Positions 17,824 to 30,363 are shown, counted from the first letter of the stretch. The stretch: DNA of 64,000 nucleotides from Tannerella forsythia (GCF_001006485.1 NZ_JUET01000010.1:39384-103383), one strand, 5' to 3'. The notes: generated by a model from the sequence alone, not told the origin. Numbers and translations are program-made.

Positions 17824-18993
17824 TTATCTGCCCGGCGAAATCAACTGTCCGCTGTCGGGATAATACATATGATACACACACGATTTATCGGGGTTTCTGT
17901 CCATGAAAAGCAACATCTGGTCGAACGTCATGTCCGGATAGCAAAAGACCATATCCGTATATTCGTTCATCCGCACCCGGCGCGAGAGCGCATCCATCGC
18001 CCGGCGCTCATCCAAATCCCACTGACGGAAAACGACAGCCTCCGGCAACCGCTCAGCGACCCGGTCTCTGGCCGTCTTGAGAGCCTCCGCACGACAGAAA
18101 ATCAACACACTGCGACGCTTCGGCTTCGGCGTTTTCGTCTTTTTCCACCCGAACAGACACGCGACTCCTTTCCGCAGACCGACCGAAGTACGAATCAGCC
18201 CCGACATCCATCGCCCCGATCGCGGATAATGCTTCCGATAGAAAATAAGCATCGCATCGTAAAAAGCATTCAGGTATTTTTTGTCGGCATAAGCCGTGCT
18301 TTCGCCTTTGTAATGCAAGATACGCTCGGGAATATAATAATTTTTATAACCGCCGAGAATGATTCGGTACGACAGATCAATGTCTTCACCGTACATAAAA
18401 AACGACTCGTCGAACAGTCCTATCCGATCGAGCGCCTCGTGACGCAAGAGCATGAACGCCCCTGACAGTACCTCGACTTCATGCTGCTTATCGGGACTAA
18501 GATACGGCAAACTGTAAGCCGCATACCGGCGGGAATGCGGAAAGAGTTTCGAGAGACCGAACAACTTGCAGAACGCCACCCACGGCGACGGAAAGCTGCG
18601 CTTGCTCTCGGGCAAAAAAACGCCCCGGCCGTTAATCATCTTCACCCCGACCGCACCGGCTTCGGGATGTCCGTCCATAAAATAACACAACGTGCGCAGA
18701 CTGTCTCCTACGATCGTATCGGGGTTGAGCAGCAACACATATTCGCCCCGGCAAATACGAAGCGCCTGATTATTCGCACGGGCAAAACCGGAATTATCCG
18801 TATTTTCGATAAACCGCACATCCGGAAAACGGGGACGCAGGTATTCGATCGAACCGTCGGTCGAAGCATTGTCTACGACCCATATCTCGGCATCGAAACC
18901 GTTCGTAGCCACCAGCACCGAACGCAAGCATTGCTCAAGCAAATACTTTACATTATAATTTACGATGACGACCGACAGCTTCGTTTCGTACAT
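17824..18993 (-). CDS. Glycosyltransferase family 2 (rhamnosyltransferase-like)
   Basis: A 389-residue GT2 enzyme. The nucleotide-sugar fold starts with SVVIVNYNVKYLLEQCL; VVDNASTDGS and the DXD-like NPDT follow, and GEDIDLSYR is the acceptor-side acidic motif. Residues beyond about 290 form an extra C-terminal domain without a known motif. Together with rfbB and rfbC in the same operon this suggests use of dTDP-sugars in surface polysaccharide, though the donor is inferred. The start lies 4 nt after the recR stop. Confidence 0.88.
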   Translation of the reverse strand: MYETKLSVVIVNYNVKYLLEQCLRSVLVATNGFDAEIWVVDNASTDGSIEYLRPRFPDVRFIENTDNSGFARANNQALRICRGEYVLLLNPDTIVGDSLRTLCYFMDGHPEAGAVGVKMINGRGVFLPESKRSFPSPWVAFCKLFGLSKLFPHSRRYAAYSLPYLSPDKQHEVEVLSGAFMLLRHEALDRIGLFDESFFMYGEDIDLSYRIILGGYKNYYIPERILHYKGESTAYADKKYLNAFYDAMLIFYRKHYPRSGRWMSGLIRTSVGLRKGVACLFGWKKTKTPKPKRRSVLIFCRAEALKTARDRVAERLPEAVVFRQWDLDERRAMDALSRRVRMNEYTDMVFCYPDMTFDQMLLFMDRNPDKSCVYHMYYPDSGQLISPGR

Positions 18994-18997
18994 AACA

Positions 18998-19621
18998 TTA
19001 TAATTTGATCGATTCGTTAAAATCCACCCGGTTCAGGATCGAGCGTCCCAACGTCACCTCGTCGGCATATTCAATCTCGTCTCCCACTGAAATGCCGCGG
19101 GCGATAACCGTCACCTTCACCGGATAAGCCGACAGTTTGCGGTAGATAAAGAAGTTCGTCGTATCGCCTTCCATCGTTGTGCTGAGGGCAAACATGACCT
19201 CTTTCACCTCGCCCGAAGCCACACGCTTCACCAAGCTGTCGATTTCGAGATCGGCCGGCCCGATCCCGTCGATCGGCGAGATGATTCCGCCCAGCACATG
19301 GTAGAGACCGTGAAACTGCGACGTGTTCTCTATCGTCATCACGTCTTTGACATTCTCCACCACGCACACCGTCGAACGGTCGCGCAACGGGTCGGCGCAG
19401 ATCGCGCAGTAGCCCGAATCGCAGATGTTATGACACACCTTGCAATACTTCACGTTACGACGTAAAGCGAGCAGAGCCTTCGAGAAACGCTCCGTATAGT
19501 CCGGCTCCCGACGCAACATATGCAAGGCCAATCGCAGAGCCGTCTTCCGCCCGATTCCCGGAAGCGTAGCCAACTCGTTGACGGCATTTTCCAGTAAAGC
19601 CGAAGGATATTGCTGATTCAT
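18998..19621 (-). CDS. recR: Recombination protein RecR
   Basis: A 207-residue protein with a helix-hairpin-helix ([17 protein letters not shown]), the four-cysteine zinc finger [16 protein letters not shown], and a Toprim domain ([22 protein letters not shown]). RecR works with RecF and RecO in gap repair by loading RecA. The ATG at 19621 is taken; a GTG one codon earlier (19624) is possible. It sits between rfbB and a glycosyltransferase, an operon position without obvious functional logic. Confidence 0.95.
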   Translation of the reverse strand: MNQQYPSALLENAVNELATLPGIGRKTALRLALHMLRREPDYTERFSKALLALRRNVKYCKVCHNICDSGYCAICADPLRDRSTVCVVENVKDVMTIENTSQFHGLYHVLGGIISPIDGIGPADLEIDSLVKRVASGEVKEVMFALSTTMEGDTTNFFIYRKLSAYPVKVTVIARGISVGDEIEYADEVTLGRSILNRVDFNESIKL

Positions 19622-19625
19622 CACG

Positions 19626-20774
19626 TTATTTCAGCTCCCGTCCGGCATACATCTGTTCATAATACCTGACATAATCGCCTTGGGTGATTTCTCCGATCCA
19701 GTCCTGATGCTCCAGATTCCAGCGCACGGTCTTCACGATACCGGCATCGAAACTTGTCTCGGGACTCCATCCCAACTCGCGGGTGATCTTCGACGGGTCG
19801 ATCGCATAACGCTGATCGTGCCCGAGACGATCCTTGACGAACGTAATCAGGTCGTCGTTGATCCAGTCGACCGACCAGCGCCCGTCGGGGCCCATCTCCT
19901 TTTTCTTGAGCACCTCACGATATTCGGGATGCTCGGTCATCAGTTCATGAACCGTCCGAATAATCGTCCGCACAATGTCAATGTTTCTCCGTTCGTTATG
20001 TCCGCCGACATTGTACACCTCACCCGCACGGCCACGATGTATCACCGCATCAATCGCCTTGCAATGGTCGGTGACGTAAAGCCAGTCGCGCACGTTCGAT
20101 CCGTCGCCGTAGACGGGTAGTCGCTTTCCTTCAAGGATATTCTTGATGATGAGCGGAATCAGCTTTTCGGGGAAATGATACGGCCCGTAATTGTTCGAAC
20201 AGCGCGTAATGCTGACAGGCATCTTATACGTGTCGTGATAAGCCGAGACAAAATGATCGGCGCTTGTTTTCGAGGCGCTGTACGGGCTGCGTGGCGAAAG
20301 AGGTGTTTCTTCGGTGAAATACCCCGTTTCACTCAAGCTGCCGTAAACCTCGTCGGTCGAAACCTGATGGAAGCGTACACCGGGCGTCCACGCCGGATAG
20401 CCGGCCTCGTCTTTACCCGTCACCCACGCCTTCCGCGCGGCATCGAGCAGGTTCTGCGTTCCGAGAATATTCGTTACGAGAAACAGTTGCGGGTCTTCGA
20501 TGCTCCGGTCCACATGACTCTCGGCCGCAAAATTGACGACGTAGCGTATCGGATATTTCTCAAACAATCCTTCCACTAAGGCGCGGTCGCCGATATCGCC
20601 TTTCACGAAGTGACAGCGACGGCCGTCAATATCATCCTTGATCGTTCCCAGATTGCCCGCATAGGTCAGCATATCAAGCACAATAATCTGCGCCTCGGGA
20701 TACGTGGCGAGCATATATTTCACAAAATTTGCACCGATAAAACCGGCACCGCCAGTCACTAAATAAGTTCCCAT
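19626..20774 (-). CDS. rfbB: dTDP-glucose 4,6-dehydratase
   Basis: A 382-residue short-chain dehydrogenase-type enzyme with the NAD-binding GGAGFIG at the N-terminus, the catalytic STDEVYGS and the YSASK motif. It converts dTDP-glucose to dTDP-4-keto-6-deoxyglucose in the dTDP-rhamnose pathway. The ATG at 20774 is used; an in-frame TTG at 20777 is less likely. The C-terminus includes an insertion ([20 protein letters not shown]) somewhat longer than in E. coli RfbB. rfbC is 13 nt upstream; rfbA and rfbD are not in the window. Confidence 0.95.
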   Translation of the reverse strand: MGTYLVTGGAGFIGANFVKYMLATYPEAQIIVLDMLTYAGNLGTIKDDIDGRRCHFVKGDIGDRALVEGLFEKYPIRYVVNFAAESHVDRSIEDPQLFLVTNILGTQNLLDAARKAWVTGKDEAGYPAWTPGVRFHQVSTDEVYGSLSETGYFTEETPLSPRSPYSASKTSADHFVSAYHDTYKMPVSITRCSNNYGPYHFPEKLIPLIIKNILEGKRLPVYGDGSNVRDWLYVTDHCKAIDAVIHRGRAGEVYNVGGHNERRNIDIVRTIIRTVHELMTEHPEYREVLKKKEMGPDGRWSVDWINDDLITFVKDRLGHDQRYAIDPSKITRELGWSPETSFDAGIVKTVRWNLEHQDWIGEITQGDYVRYYEQMYAGRELK

Positions 20775-20787
20775 CAATCGCTATGTT

Positions 20788-21345
20788 TTAATCTTCAAAA
20801 TTTACCTCGGCATCTCCCAGAAAAGGTAACAGACGGTCTTTCTCCGACGTAACAGCCGGAGCACCCTCTTCCATGTTCCATGCTATGCCGATTTGAGAAT
20901 CGTCGTATCGTATTCCCCGCTCATGACTCGGCATATAGGGGTTATCGACCTTATACGTAAAGACGGCCGTCTCGCTTTTCACATAAAAACCATGCGCAAA
21001 TCCTTGCGGGATATACAACTGACGTTTATTCTCGGCCGACAGTTCCACGGCTACATGCCGCCCGAACATCGGAGAGTTGCGACGAAGATCGACCGCCACA
21101 TCGACGACCGTACCCACGATCACGCGCACCAATTTGGCCTGTGCATAAGGTGCCAGCTGATAATGCAGTCCGCGCAGCACACCCCGCGACGAGCATGATT
21201 CGTTCTCCTGTATAAAATCCACTTTTCCGATATACCGCTCGAATTCCTGTTGTTTGTAGGCTTCCATGAAGTATCCTCGTGCATCGGCAAACACGTAAGG
21301 CTCTATCATCCACACACCGGGTATATCCGTCTCTATGAAATTCAT
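20788..21345 (-). CDS. rfbC: dTDP-4-dehydrorhamnose 3,5-epimerase
   Basis: A 185-residue cupin-type epimerase with RGLHYQ (catalytic His) and FTYKVDNPY (catalytic Tyr). It epimerises C3 and C5 of dTDP-4-keto-6-deoxyglucose, the step after RfbB. The ATG at 21345 (MNFIETDIPGVWMIEP) fits the family start; the frame is open to 21390 but crosses the promoter. It is first of the five-gene operon rfbC-rfbB-recR-GT2-GNAT. Confidence 0.95.
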   Translation of the reverse strand: MNFIETDIPGVWMIEPYVFADARGYFMEAYKQQEFERYIGKVDFIQENESCSSRGVLRGLHYQLAPYAQAKLVRVIVGTVVDVAVDLRRNSPMFGRHVAVELSAENKRQLYIPQGFAHGFYVKSETAVFTYKVDNPYMPSHERGIRYDDSQIGIAWNMEEGAPAVTSEKDRLLPFLGDAEVNFED

Positions 21346-21377
21346 CTCCTCTTCTCTCGATTTTTTTTTTCGAGAAA

Positions 21378-21410
21378 CAAAGATAAGCACTTTTCCGGCA
21401 ATCGGGCAAA
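21378..21410 (-). promoter_or_regulatory. Promoter of the rfbC operon
   Basis: On the minus strand, TTTG (21407-21410) and TATCTTTG (21378-21385) are separated by 21 nt, a good Bacteroidetes promoter. It is divergent from the tRNA-Cys promoter 17 nt away. Confidence 0.6.
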
Positions 21411-21427
21411 AGAAATTTCAAAAGATT

Positions 21428-21457
21428 TTTGTATATCCGAAAAATGCCGTATCTTTG
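21428..21457 (+). promoter_or_regulatory. Promoter of tRNA-Cys
   Basis: TTTG at 21428-21431 and TATCTTTG at 21450-21457, 18 nt apart, 14 nt before the tRNA. Confidence 0.6.
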
Positions 21458-21471
21458 CACCGTGAAATGTT

Positions 21472-21542
21472 GGTTCCTTGGCCGAGTGGTTAGGCGCCGG
21501 TCTGCAAAACCGTTTACGGCAGTTCGATTCTGCCAGGAACCT
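21472..21542 (+). tRNA. tRNA-Cys (anticodon GCA)
   Basis: A 71-nt cloverleaf. The acceptor GGTTCCT/AGGAACC is perfect, and the discriminator is T, the usual identity base of tRNA-Cys. The anticodon loop CTGCAAA carries GCA, and the T arm is GGCAG/CTGCC with loop TTCGATT. The outermost pair of the anticodon stem is mismatched (C-T). Confidence 0.93.
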
Positions 21543-21574
21543 CACCAACATCACATCGTGATGATGACGGTATA

Positions 21575-21618
21575 GAAAATGGTCCGTTTCGAAACATAGG
21601 GTTCGGCGGACCGTTTTC
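21575..21618. terminator. Hairpin terminator after tRNA-Cys
   Basis: GAAAATGGTCCG (21575-21586) pairs with CGGACCGTTTTC (21607-21618) with one G-U, around a 20-nt loop. The A-tract and T-tract outside the GC core fit a bidirectional terminator. Confidence 0.6.
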
Positions 21619-21632
21619 ATGTCGGGCCATAG

Positions 21633-24598
<2,966 letters not shown>

Positions 24599-24650
24599 CC
24601 TGTTGGTTGAGTACATGAATTAAACATTCTTCCGCAAAAGAGATCGAATT

Positions 24651-24694
24651 CAAAAAAACACCTCCGAAGGCCGTAGAACGTCCCCCTCGGAGGT
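24651..24694 (-). terminator. Terminator of rny
   Basis: ACCTCCGA (24660-24667) pairs with TCGGAGGT (24687-24694). On the minus strand the stem is followed by a T-rich run (complement of 24651-24658), the form of an intrinsic terminator for the gene ending at 24732. Confidence 0.75.
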
Positions 24695-24731
24695 ATCTAA
24701 TTACTTATTTTTTTTAAAAGAATCTTTCTGT

Positions 24732-26261
24732 TTATTTTGCATAGCTGACAGCACGCGTTTCGCGAATCACGGTGATCTTCACCTGACCGGGATACGTCAT
24801 CTCGTCTTGAATCTTCTTGGCAATCTCGGTCGAGAGGCTTTCCGTATCTTTATCGGTAATCTTATCGGCACCGACAATCACCCGCAACTCGCGACCGGCC
24901 TGAATGGCATACGTCTTTAAAACTCCCGGATACGAAAGGGCCAATTGTTCCAAGTCATTGAGGCGTTTGATATATGCTTCCACAATCTCGCGACGTGCTC
25001 CCGGACGCGCTCCCGAAATAGCATCACATACCTGAACGATCGGCGCCAACAGGGTCTGCATCTCCATTTCATCGTGATGAGCGCCCACCGCATTACAAAT
25101 GTCCGGTTTCTCCTTAAATTTCTCACACAATTTCGCACCATAGAGAGCATGCGGCATTTCAGGCTCATCATCAGGCACTTTTCCTATGTCATGTAACAAT
25201 CCGGCGCGACGTGCTTTTTTCGGGTTCAGTCCCAGTTCCGCCGCCATGACGGCACACAAATTCGCCGTCTCACGCGCATGTTGCAGCAGGTTCTGTCCGT
25301 ACGACGAACGATACTTCATCTTTCCGATCATCCGTATCAGTTCGGGATGCAACCCGTGGATACCAAGGTCGATCGCTGTTCGCTTTCCGGTTTCCACCAC
25401 TTCTTCTTCCACTTGTTTGCGCACCTTATTAACAACCTCTTCGATACGTGCCGGATGAATACGTCCGTCCTGTACCAACTGATGCAAAGCCAGACGAGCG
25501 ACTTCACGACGCACCGGGTCAAAGCCGGAAAGCACGATGGCTTCCGGAGTATCGTCTACGATGATTTCGATGCCGGTAGCCGCTTCGAGAGCGCGAATGT
25601 TACGGCCTTCGCGTCCGATGATTCGTCCTTTGATTTCGTCCGAATCGATGTGGAATACCGTTACTGAATTTTCAATCGCCGTCTCGGTCGCCACGCGTTG
25701 TATTGTACGGATAACGATTTTTTTCGCTTCCATATTAGCCGTCATCTTGGCTTCTTCCATGATTTCATTCACATAGGAGGAAGCATCCGTTTTAGCCTCA
25801 TCCTTAAGTGATTCTATCAAGCGTTCTTTGGCCTCATCGGCCGACAGGCCGGAGATTGTTTCCAGATGGACAATTTCCTGCTGGTGCAATTTCTCCATAT
25901 CCTGTTTTCTTTTCTCAATGACTTGCAGCTGGTTATTCAGGTTTTCCTTGACAATATCGACCTCCGACATCTTCCGCTGCAATTCCTCCTGACGCTGAGT
26001 GAGCGCCATTTCGCGCTGTTTTAACTTCGATTCGCCCGACTGTATTTTGGCATTACGTGCCGTGACCTGTTTCTCCAGATCTGTTTTCAATTGCAGGAAC
26101 TTTTCTTTTACTTCCAGCATTTTGTTTTTCTTCATGACCTCCGCTTCCTTCTCCATCTCTCGGAGGAGTGCTGTGCGGCGAGATTTCGCAAGGAATGTCA
26201 TTACGATCCAGGCCAACAGCCCCCCCACGAAAAAAGCAATCATCATCCATATCCAATTCAT
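24732..26261 (-). CDS. rny: Ribonuclease Y
   Basis: A 509-residue membrane-anchored endoribonuclease that starts mRNA decay. An N-terminal helix (about 2-25) is followed by a long charged coiled coil (about 26-190), a KH domain with [15 protein letters not shown], and an HD domain with HARETANL and LLHDIGKV carrying the metal ligands. Length and order match the family. The upstream gap to zapA (26262-26374) contains a hairpin GGCATG/CATGCC (26301-26318) but no clear promoter. Confidence 0.96.
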   Translation of the reverse strand: MNWIWMMIAFFVGGLLAWIVMTFLAKSRRTALLREMEKEAEVMKKNKMLEVKEKFLQLKTDLEKQVTARNAKIQSGESKLKQREMALTQRQEELQRKMSEVDIVKENLNNQLQVIEKRKQDMEKLHQQEIVHLETISGLSADEAKERLIESLKDEAKTDASSYVNEIMEEAKMTANMEAKKIVIRTIQRVATETAIENSVTVFHIDSDEIKGRIIGREGRNIRALEAATGIEIIVDDTPEAIVLSGFDPVRREVARLALHQLVQDGRIHPARIEEVVNKVRKQVEEEVVETGKRTAIDLGIHGLHPELIRMIGKMKYRSSYGQNLLQHARETANLCAVMAAELGLNPKKARRAGLLHDIGKVPDDEPEMPHALYGAKLCEKFKEKPDICNAVGAHHDEMEMQTLLAPIVQVCDAISGARPGARREIVEAYIKRLNDLEQLALSYPGVLKTYAIQAGRELRVIVGADKITDKDTESLSTEIAKKIQDEMTYPGQVKITVIRETRAVSYAK

Positions 26262-26374
26262 TCCATCTACTGTTTAATTGTTATAAAAAAGCACATTTCC
26301 GGCATGTCTCTTCATGCCAACCCTGTGTGCATAGACTTTTATATTCTCGTTTCGAATAACATAGAAGTGAAAAG

Positions 26375-26707
26375 TCATCTCTCTTTCAGATAATGTTCCA
26401 GTCTCTCCGTCCATTGTTGTATCTTTTCTACGAAAGGCTGCGTATCGTTTTTTTCTTCCAGCGGAATCATATCCATCGCCAGCTGGACGGCAACCATCGC
26501 CAAGAGGTCTTTATCGTCCAATGATTTGGAGAAATAGGCCTTCCGCTGCAGATACATCTGCTGCACCCGTTTGGCTGCTTCACGGGCCCTTTGTTCCGTC
26601 CGTTCATCACCTCGCCTGATCTTCACCGGATATTGTTTCCCCGCAATCTCCAGGTGTATGATAAACTCGTCTCCTTTCACTGTTATCCGTTTAGTAGTGC
26701 CAAGCAC
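26375..26707 (-). CDS. zapA: Cell division protein ZapA-like
   Basis: A 110-residue protein with the ZapA layout: a short N-terminal beta domain (FIIHLEIAGKQYPVKI), then RAREAAKRVQQMY and an amphipathic helix with DKDLLAMVAVQLAMDM. ZapA binds and bundles FtsZ at the division ring. Its start overlaps the end of the upstream coiled-coil gene by 25 nt, so the two are translationally coupled. Confidence 0.85.
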   Translation of the reverse strand: MLGTTKRITVKGDEFIIHLEIAGKQYPVKIRRGDERTEQRAREAAKRVQQMYLQRKAYFSKSLDDKDLLAMVAVQLAMDMIPLEEKNDTQPFVEKIQQWTERLEHYLKER

Positions 26708-26958
26708 CTATCTACTTCACGAACTAATTCCGACAACCGTCGCTTCGCCTCTTTTTTCTCTCCTCCATCGGCAAAGGCAATGCTTGTGGCAGTCAGCATG
26801 TCCGTATATCTGGCATTCAATATCCGGTATTCTTCTTTCATCTGCCGTATGGTTTCGCTTAAGTCTTTGATTTTTTGATCCTGCTCATCACACAATGTGA
26901 GCAAGTCCTGCAACCTGACATCCAATACAGCACACAATTCCATTTCTTTCCCGGCCAT
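26683..26958 (-). CDS. Small coiled-coil protein coupled to zapA
   Basis: From the ATG at 26958 this encodes about 91 residues. It is almost all helix, with heptad-like LCDEQDQKIKDLSETIRQMK. I do not recognise a named family. The frame is open to 27057, but a -7 box at 26977-26984 puts the transcript start downstream of those start codons. The 25-nt overlap with zapA suggests a ZapB-like partner role in division, which is an inference from position and coiled-coil character only. Confidence 0.7.
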   Translation of the reverse strand: MAGKEMELCAVLDVRLQDLLTLCDEQDQKIKDLSETIRQMKEEYRILNARYTDMLTATSIAFADGGEKKEAKRRLSELVREVDRCLALLNG

Positions 26959-26976
26959 CTCGTACCAAAATTGCAA

Positions 26977-26984
26977 CAAAAGTA
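26977..26984 (-). promoter_or_regulatory. -7 promoter box for the coiled-coil/zapA pair
   Basis: The minus strand reads TACTTTTG, matching TAnnTTTG, 19 nt before the ATG at 26958. Confidence 0.5.
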
Positions 26985-27037
26985 AAAAGAAGTATTTAAA
27001 GATACAACTTTCCGTCATTTTTTTTACCGACAAAATG

Positions 27038-27077
27038 AAAAAAGGGCTGCCTGACAACCAATCAGACAGCCCTTTTT
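27038..27077 (-). terminator. Terminator of the winged-helix gene
   Basis: GGGCTG (27044-27049) pairs with CAGCCC (27067-27072), and CTGA (27051-27054) with TCAG (27062-27065). A/T tracts lie outside, and the minus strand ends in a T run. It lies 17 nt after the gene ending at 27094. Confidence 0.75.
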
Positions 27078-27093
27078 CTTACATGTTACGGAA

Positions 27094-27294
27094 CTACGAC
27101 AGCCAGAAGTAAATTTCGGAATCTTTTTCTTCCGATTCCAGCTTTCCTTCCTTAGCCAACCAACCAATGGCGGCAAACAATTCTTTATCCGCTCTCAATT
27201 TTGTCTCTTTTTTGAGTTCTTTCACACTCATCCGGCCCGCCTTACTCAAGGCTCTCCATACAAGACCGGCATTCGTTCCAATTAACTTAACCAT
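27094..27294 (-). CDS. Small winged helix-turn-helix protein (DUF2582-like)
   Basis: A 66-residue basic protein, LIGTNAGLVWRALSKAGRMS followed by VKELKKETKL, which reads as a winged helix-turn-helix. It matches a small Bacteroidetes family annotated as winged helix-turn-helix domain (DUF2582). It is a likely DNA-binding protein with unknown targets. It is monocistronic, between its own -7 box and terminator. Confidence 0.75.
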   Translation of the reverse strand: MVKLIGTNAGLVWRALSKAGRMSVKELKKETKLRADKELFAAIGWLAKEGKLESEEKDSEIYFWLS

Positions 27295-27327
27295 AGCTGT
27301 TTTTTCTATATCTTTATTAATGGGTAC

Positions 27328-27335
27328 AAAAATAC
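27328..27335 (-). promoter_or_regulatory. -7 promoter box for the winged-helix gene
   Basis: The minus strand reads TATTTTTG, 34 nt before the ATG. The rest of 27336-27481 is AT-rich with nothing further to name. Confidence 0.4.
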
Positions 27336-27481
27336 AACAAAAAAAGAAATCATCGAATGATCAGATATCTCAAAACAGTATTTTTTAACATTACCGCCCG
27401 AAAAACCTTTTATTTTTTTGTATTTTTGAATTATCGACAACTTTTTTAAATAAACAATGCAAACCTTTTTCCGTATTTCGG

Positions 27482-29002
27482 TTACTCTTCCTCATGTTGC
27501 AAACGAAACGCCTTTCCCAACATCCGGATGATGTCGGAAGCGATCAGACTTTCGTCCGACAATCGAGCTACGGCCAAATCTCCGGCCATCCCATGCAGAA
27601 AGACTCCGACAACGGCAGCTGTTTCGGGTTCGTATCCCTGAGCCATCAGACCGACAATCACACCGGTCAACACATCTCCGCTGCCGGCCGTTGCCATACC
27701 CGGATTACCTGTGGTATTGATGTAAATATTCCCCTGCGGCGTACAGACTGCCGTATAGGCACCTTTGAGGACAATGCATTGCGTATGTTTCATAGCCATT
27801 TCGGCAGCTTTATGGAGTCGTTCATATCCGTTGACACTATCCCCGAGCAGCCGGTCCAGCTCTTTCGGGTGAGGCGTCAAAACGGTACGCGGGGGCAACA
27901 GAGAGAAGAACTCTTTATGTTGTGCCAGGATATTCAACGCGTCGGCATCAAGGAGCAATGGCTTTCGGAAAGTCTTCAACAGTTGCTCCAGCATCTGCAC
28001 GGTCTGCTTTTCCGTTCCCAATCCCGGTCCGGCGGCGATAGCGTCATACCCGTCCGTATCGGGGAGCACCGAGACACGGTCTGCATCTGCATCGAGGCTG
28101 AGCATAGCTTCGGGAAGGGCTGTCTGAAGCACCGTCTCTCCTCGTTGAGGGAGATGAACCGTCAGCCTTCCGACACCGCTGCGCATGCAGGCTCCGGCAG
28201 CCAGCAAGGCCGCACCCATCTTGCCCTTGCTGCCGGAAATCAGCAGGGCATGCCCGAAGTCGCCCTTGTGAGCAAACACATTGCGCGTACGGAGAATACC
28301 CGTCATATCTTCATCTTTAATCAGCATATAAGGTGTTTTTGTCCGTGCCATGATATCCGGATGCAATCCGATAGGCAGTACTTTCCATCGGCCGACATAC
28401 GCAGCATTCTCGGGCAGTACCATGGAGAGCTTCGGAAATTCGAACGTGAATGTCATATCGGCCTGAATAATGCTATCCGGATCATTCTCCCGATTATCTT
28501 CTCCAAAAAGTCCCGACGGGATATCGATCGAAACGACCGTCGCATCAGACTGGTTAATATAATCGACGACGGCCGCATATCCGCCGCTCAACGGCCGGTT
28601 CAATCCGGAACCGAACAGCCCGTCGATCACCACATCATGTTCAGAAAGTATGGGGGGCGTAAAATCTTCGATCACTTCGTTCAAAAGTATTTTCCCATCC
28701 GCAAGTAGACGCTGCTTGTTGGCCTCGCAGTCGGGCGAAAGATGGCGTCCGGGATTAAAAAGATAAACTTCGATCCGGTAATCGTCTTCGGCCAATAGAC
28801 GGGCGATAGCCAAAGCATCCGCTCCGTTGTTTCCCTGTCCGGCAAAGACAATGACGCGCGACTGTTTGGAGTAGAGACGCCCAAATTCATTGACGAAAGC
28901 CGTGGCCGCACGTTCTACCAAATCGACGGAAGCAATCGGTTCGTGATCGACCGTATATTGATCAAGCTCCTTTATTTTCGAGGTTTCAAATATTTTTATC
29001 AT
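27482..29002 (-). CDS. nnr: Bifunctional NAD(P)H-hydrate repair enzyme (epimerase plus dehydratase)
   Basis: A 506-residue fusion. The N-terminal YjeF_N/NnrE epimerase domain (about 1-215) has VFAGQGNNGADALAIARLL and IDGLFGSGLNRPL. The C-terminal NnrD ADP/ATP-dependent dehydratase domain (about 235-500) has AGPGLG, LTPHPKEL and the catalytic GSGDVLTG. It repairs damaged NADH/NADPH hydrates. The ATG at 29002 is chosen because the -7 box at 29027-29034 lies between it and the upstream candidate at 29029. Confidence 0.94.
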   Translation of the reverse strand: MIKIFETSKIKELDQYTVDHEPIASVDLVERAATAFVNEFGRLYSKQSRVIVFAGQGNNGADALAIARLLAEDDYRIEVYLFNPGRHLSPDCEANKQRLLADGKILLNEVIEDFTPPILSEHDVVIDGLFGSGLNRPLSGGYAAVVDYINQSDATVVSIDIPSGLFGEDNRENDPDSIIQADMTFTFEFPKLSMVLPENAAYVGRWKVLPIGLHPDIMARTKTPYMLIKDEDMTGILRTRNVFAHKGDFGHALLISGSKGKMGAALLAAGACMRSGVGRLTVHLPQRGETVLQTALPEAMLSLDADADRVSVLPDTDGYDAIAAGPGLGTEKQTVQMLEQLLKTFRKPLLLDADALNILAQHKEFFSLLPPRTVLTPHPKELDRLLGDSVNGYERLHKAAEMAMKHTQCIVLKGAYTAVCTPQGNIYINTTGNPGMATAGSGDVLTGVIVGLMAQGYEPETAAVVGVFLHGMAGDLAVARLSDESLIASDIIRMLGKAFRLQHEEE

Positions 29003-29026
29003 ATCGGTTATAAACTTTTGAGCACC

Positions 29027-29034
29027 CAAAGATA
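29027..29034 (-). promoter_or_regulatory. -7 promoter box for nnr
   Basis: The minus strand reads TATCTTTG, 24 nt before the ATG at 29002; it supports that start. Confidence 0.55.
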
Positions 29035-29198
29035 CGGCATTTTTTACGTTGGGGCGATGAAGAATACGCTAAATCGAAAGCGATTTTAACTATTTTTGTG
29101 AGTAAACTAATTTATATTTGTCGGGTCTAAGACAACAAGAAAACCGCAGTTTTCTTTAAAAGAACAGGAATATGAATTATTTTAAAAGACAGAACGTC

Positions 29199-30299
29199 AT
29201 GAAAAAGTTAATCATTATGGTAGGCTTGGGATGGATGATCGGCCTGTTAAACGTGCATACGGCAGACGCTCAACACGTAACGACAATCATTCATGTTAAT
29301 GTAGACCGTCAGCCGGCATGGGGACCTGTCGGTTACGATTATGTAGAGTATTATTATATCCCGGAGTTGAATATCTATTTCGATGTGGAGAACGAGCTGT
29401 TCTACTATCGTCATGGCAGGGGGTGGATCGAAAGTCCATACTTACCGGCACGCTATGCGAGATACGATTTTTATTCACTGTATAAAGTGGTATTGAACGA
29501 TGTGATCGATCCGTGGCGATACAACCGCCACCATCGCCGTCGGTACGCGCGCTACCGCTACAATTACGCACAGATTCCGATCTTTTACGTGGACGACTAC
29601 CGCTACGAGTATGCGCGATATAATGCCTGCGCATGGGTAGAGCCTCGTTACATGGAGAATCGTTCGTATTATGAAAACGTAGAGTTACGGAGCAATCGGA
29701 GCACCGAATCGCGTGTATCGTCGGACGAGAGACGCGGAGGAGCAAGCAGTCGCAGTGAAAGCAGCCGGATATCGAGTCATCGCAATTCCGATACGGAACG
29801 TTATGAAGAAAGGAGCTCTTCCGGATCAAATCGGAGTATGCGCAGTTCGAGAGAAATCTCGTCGGGTAGCGATCGCGGCCGTTCGTCGGGTGTATCGTCG
29901 GAAGGACGTCGTCGTTCCGAGGACGATTTTTCGACCAATACACGCAGCCGAAGCGAACGCAGCTCAGCAACGAGTTCGAGTCGTAGTGATCGATCGGCCG
30001 ACTGGTCGACCGGTAATGACCGGAGTCGTTCGTCGGAGGCATCGTCCGAGAATCGCAGAAATCGTTCCGGAAACGATGTATCCTCTTCTACACGCTCCAG
30101 CAGTAGCCGTAGCAGCAGCAATTCATCCTTAGACAGCCGCAAAGGCCGTTCCGGCGATGATTCGTCAAGTTCCATGCGCAGCAGCAGAAGTGAGTCATCT
30201 GTGAGTAGTCGGAGCGACGAAGGCAGCCGGAGTCGTTCATCCGAAAGTCGATCGTCCGAGAACCGGTCGGAACGATCCGGTTCGGGCGGAAGAAGATAA
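29199..30299 (+). CDS. Exported protein with a long Ser/Arg-rich tail
   Basis: From the ATG at 29199 there are 366 residues. A signal peptide (KKLIIMVGLGWMIGLLNVHT, ending ADAQ) precedes an aromatic, Tyr-rich domain of about 130 residues with AWGPVGYDYVEYYYIPELNI and repeated WRYN/RYARYRYNY. The last 200 residues are low complexity, almost only Ser, Arg, Glu, Asp, Gly and Asn, with many SRSS and RSSE units. The front part resembles a Bacteroidetes family of unknown function. The tail is probably disordered and surface-exposed or periplasmic. A possible -7 box TATATTTG lies at 29113-29120. The frame opens at 29172, but the signal starts at 29199. Confidence 0.75.
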   Translation: MKKLIIMVGLGWMIGLLNVHTADAQHVTTIIHVNVDRQPAWGPVGYDYVEYYYIPELNIYFDVENELFYYRHGRGWIESPYLPARYARYDFYSLYKVVLNDVIDPWRYNRHHRRRYARYRYNYAQIPIFYVDDYRYEYARYNACAWVEPRYMENRSYYENVELRSNRSTESRVSSDERRGGASSRSESSRISSHRNSDTERYEERSSSGSNRSMRSSREISSGSDRGRSSGVSSEGRRRSEDDFSTNTRSRSERSSATSSSRSDRSADWSTGNDRSRSSEASSENRRNRSGNDVSSSTRSSSSRSSSNSSLDSRKGRSGDDSSSSMRSSRSESSVSSRSDEGSRSRSSESRSSENRSERSGSGGRR

Positions 30300-30333
30300 A
30301 TCGTCTCTCCCGATAAAGATGTGAGGTAGTGCA

Positions 30334-30363
30334 TTGGTAAATCGGTTTTTTTGCTTATTTTTG
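30334..30363 (+). promoter_or_regulatory. Promoter of the antiporter gene
   Basis: TTG at 30334-30336 and TATTTTTG at 30356-30363, 19 nt apart, 25 nt before the ATG. Confidence 0.55.

Noticed and set aside
26262-26374. 6S RNA or another structured RNA between rny and zapA
   Set aside because: Only 113 nt with one 6-bp hairpin and no promoter or terminator of its own; too little for 6S RNA.
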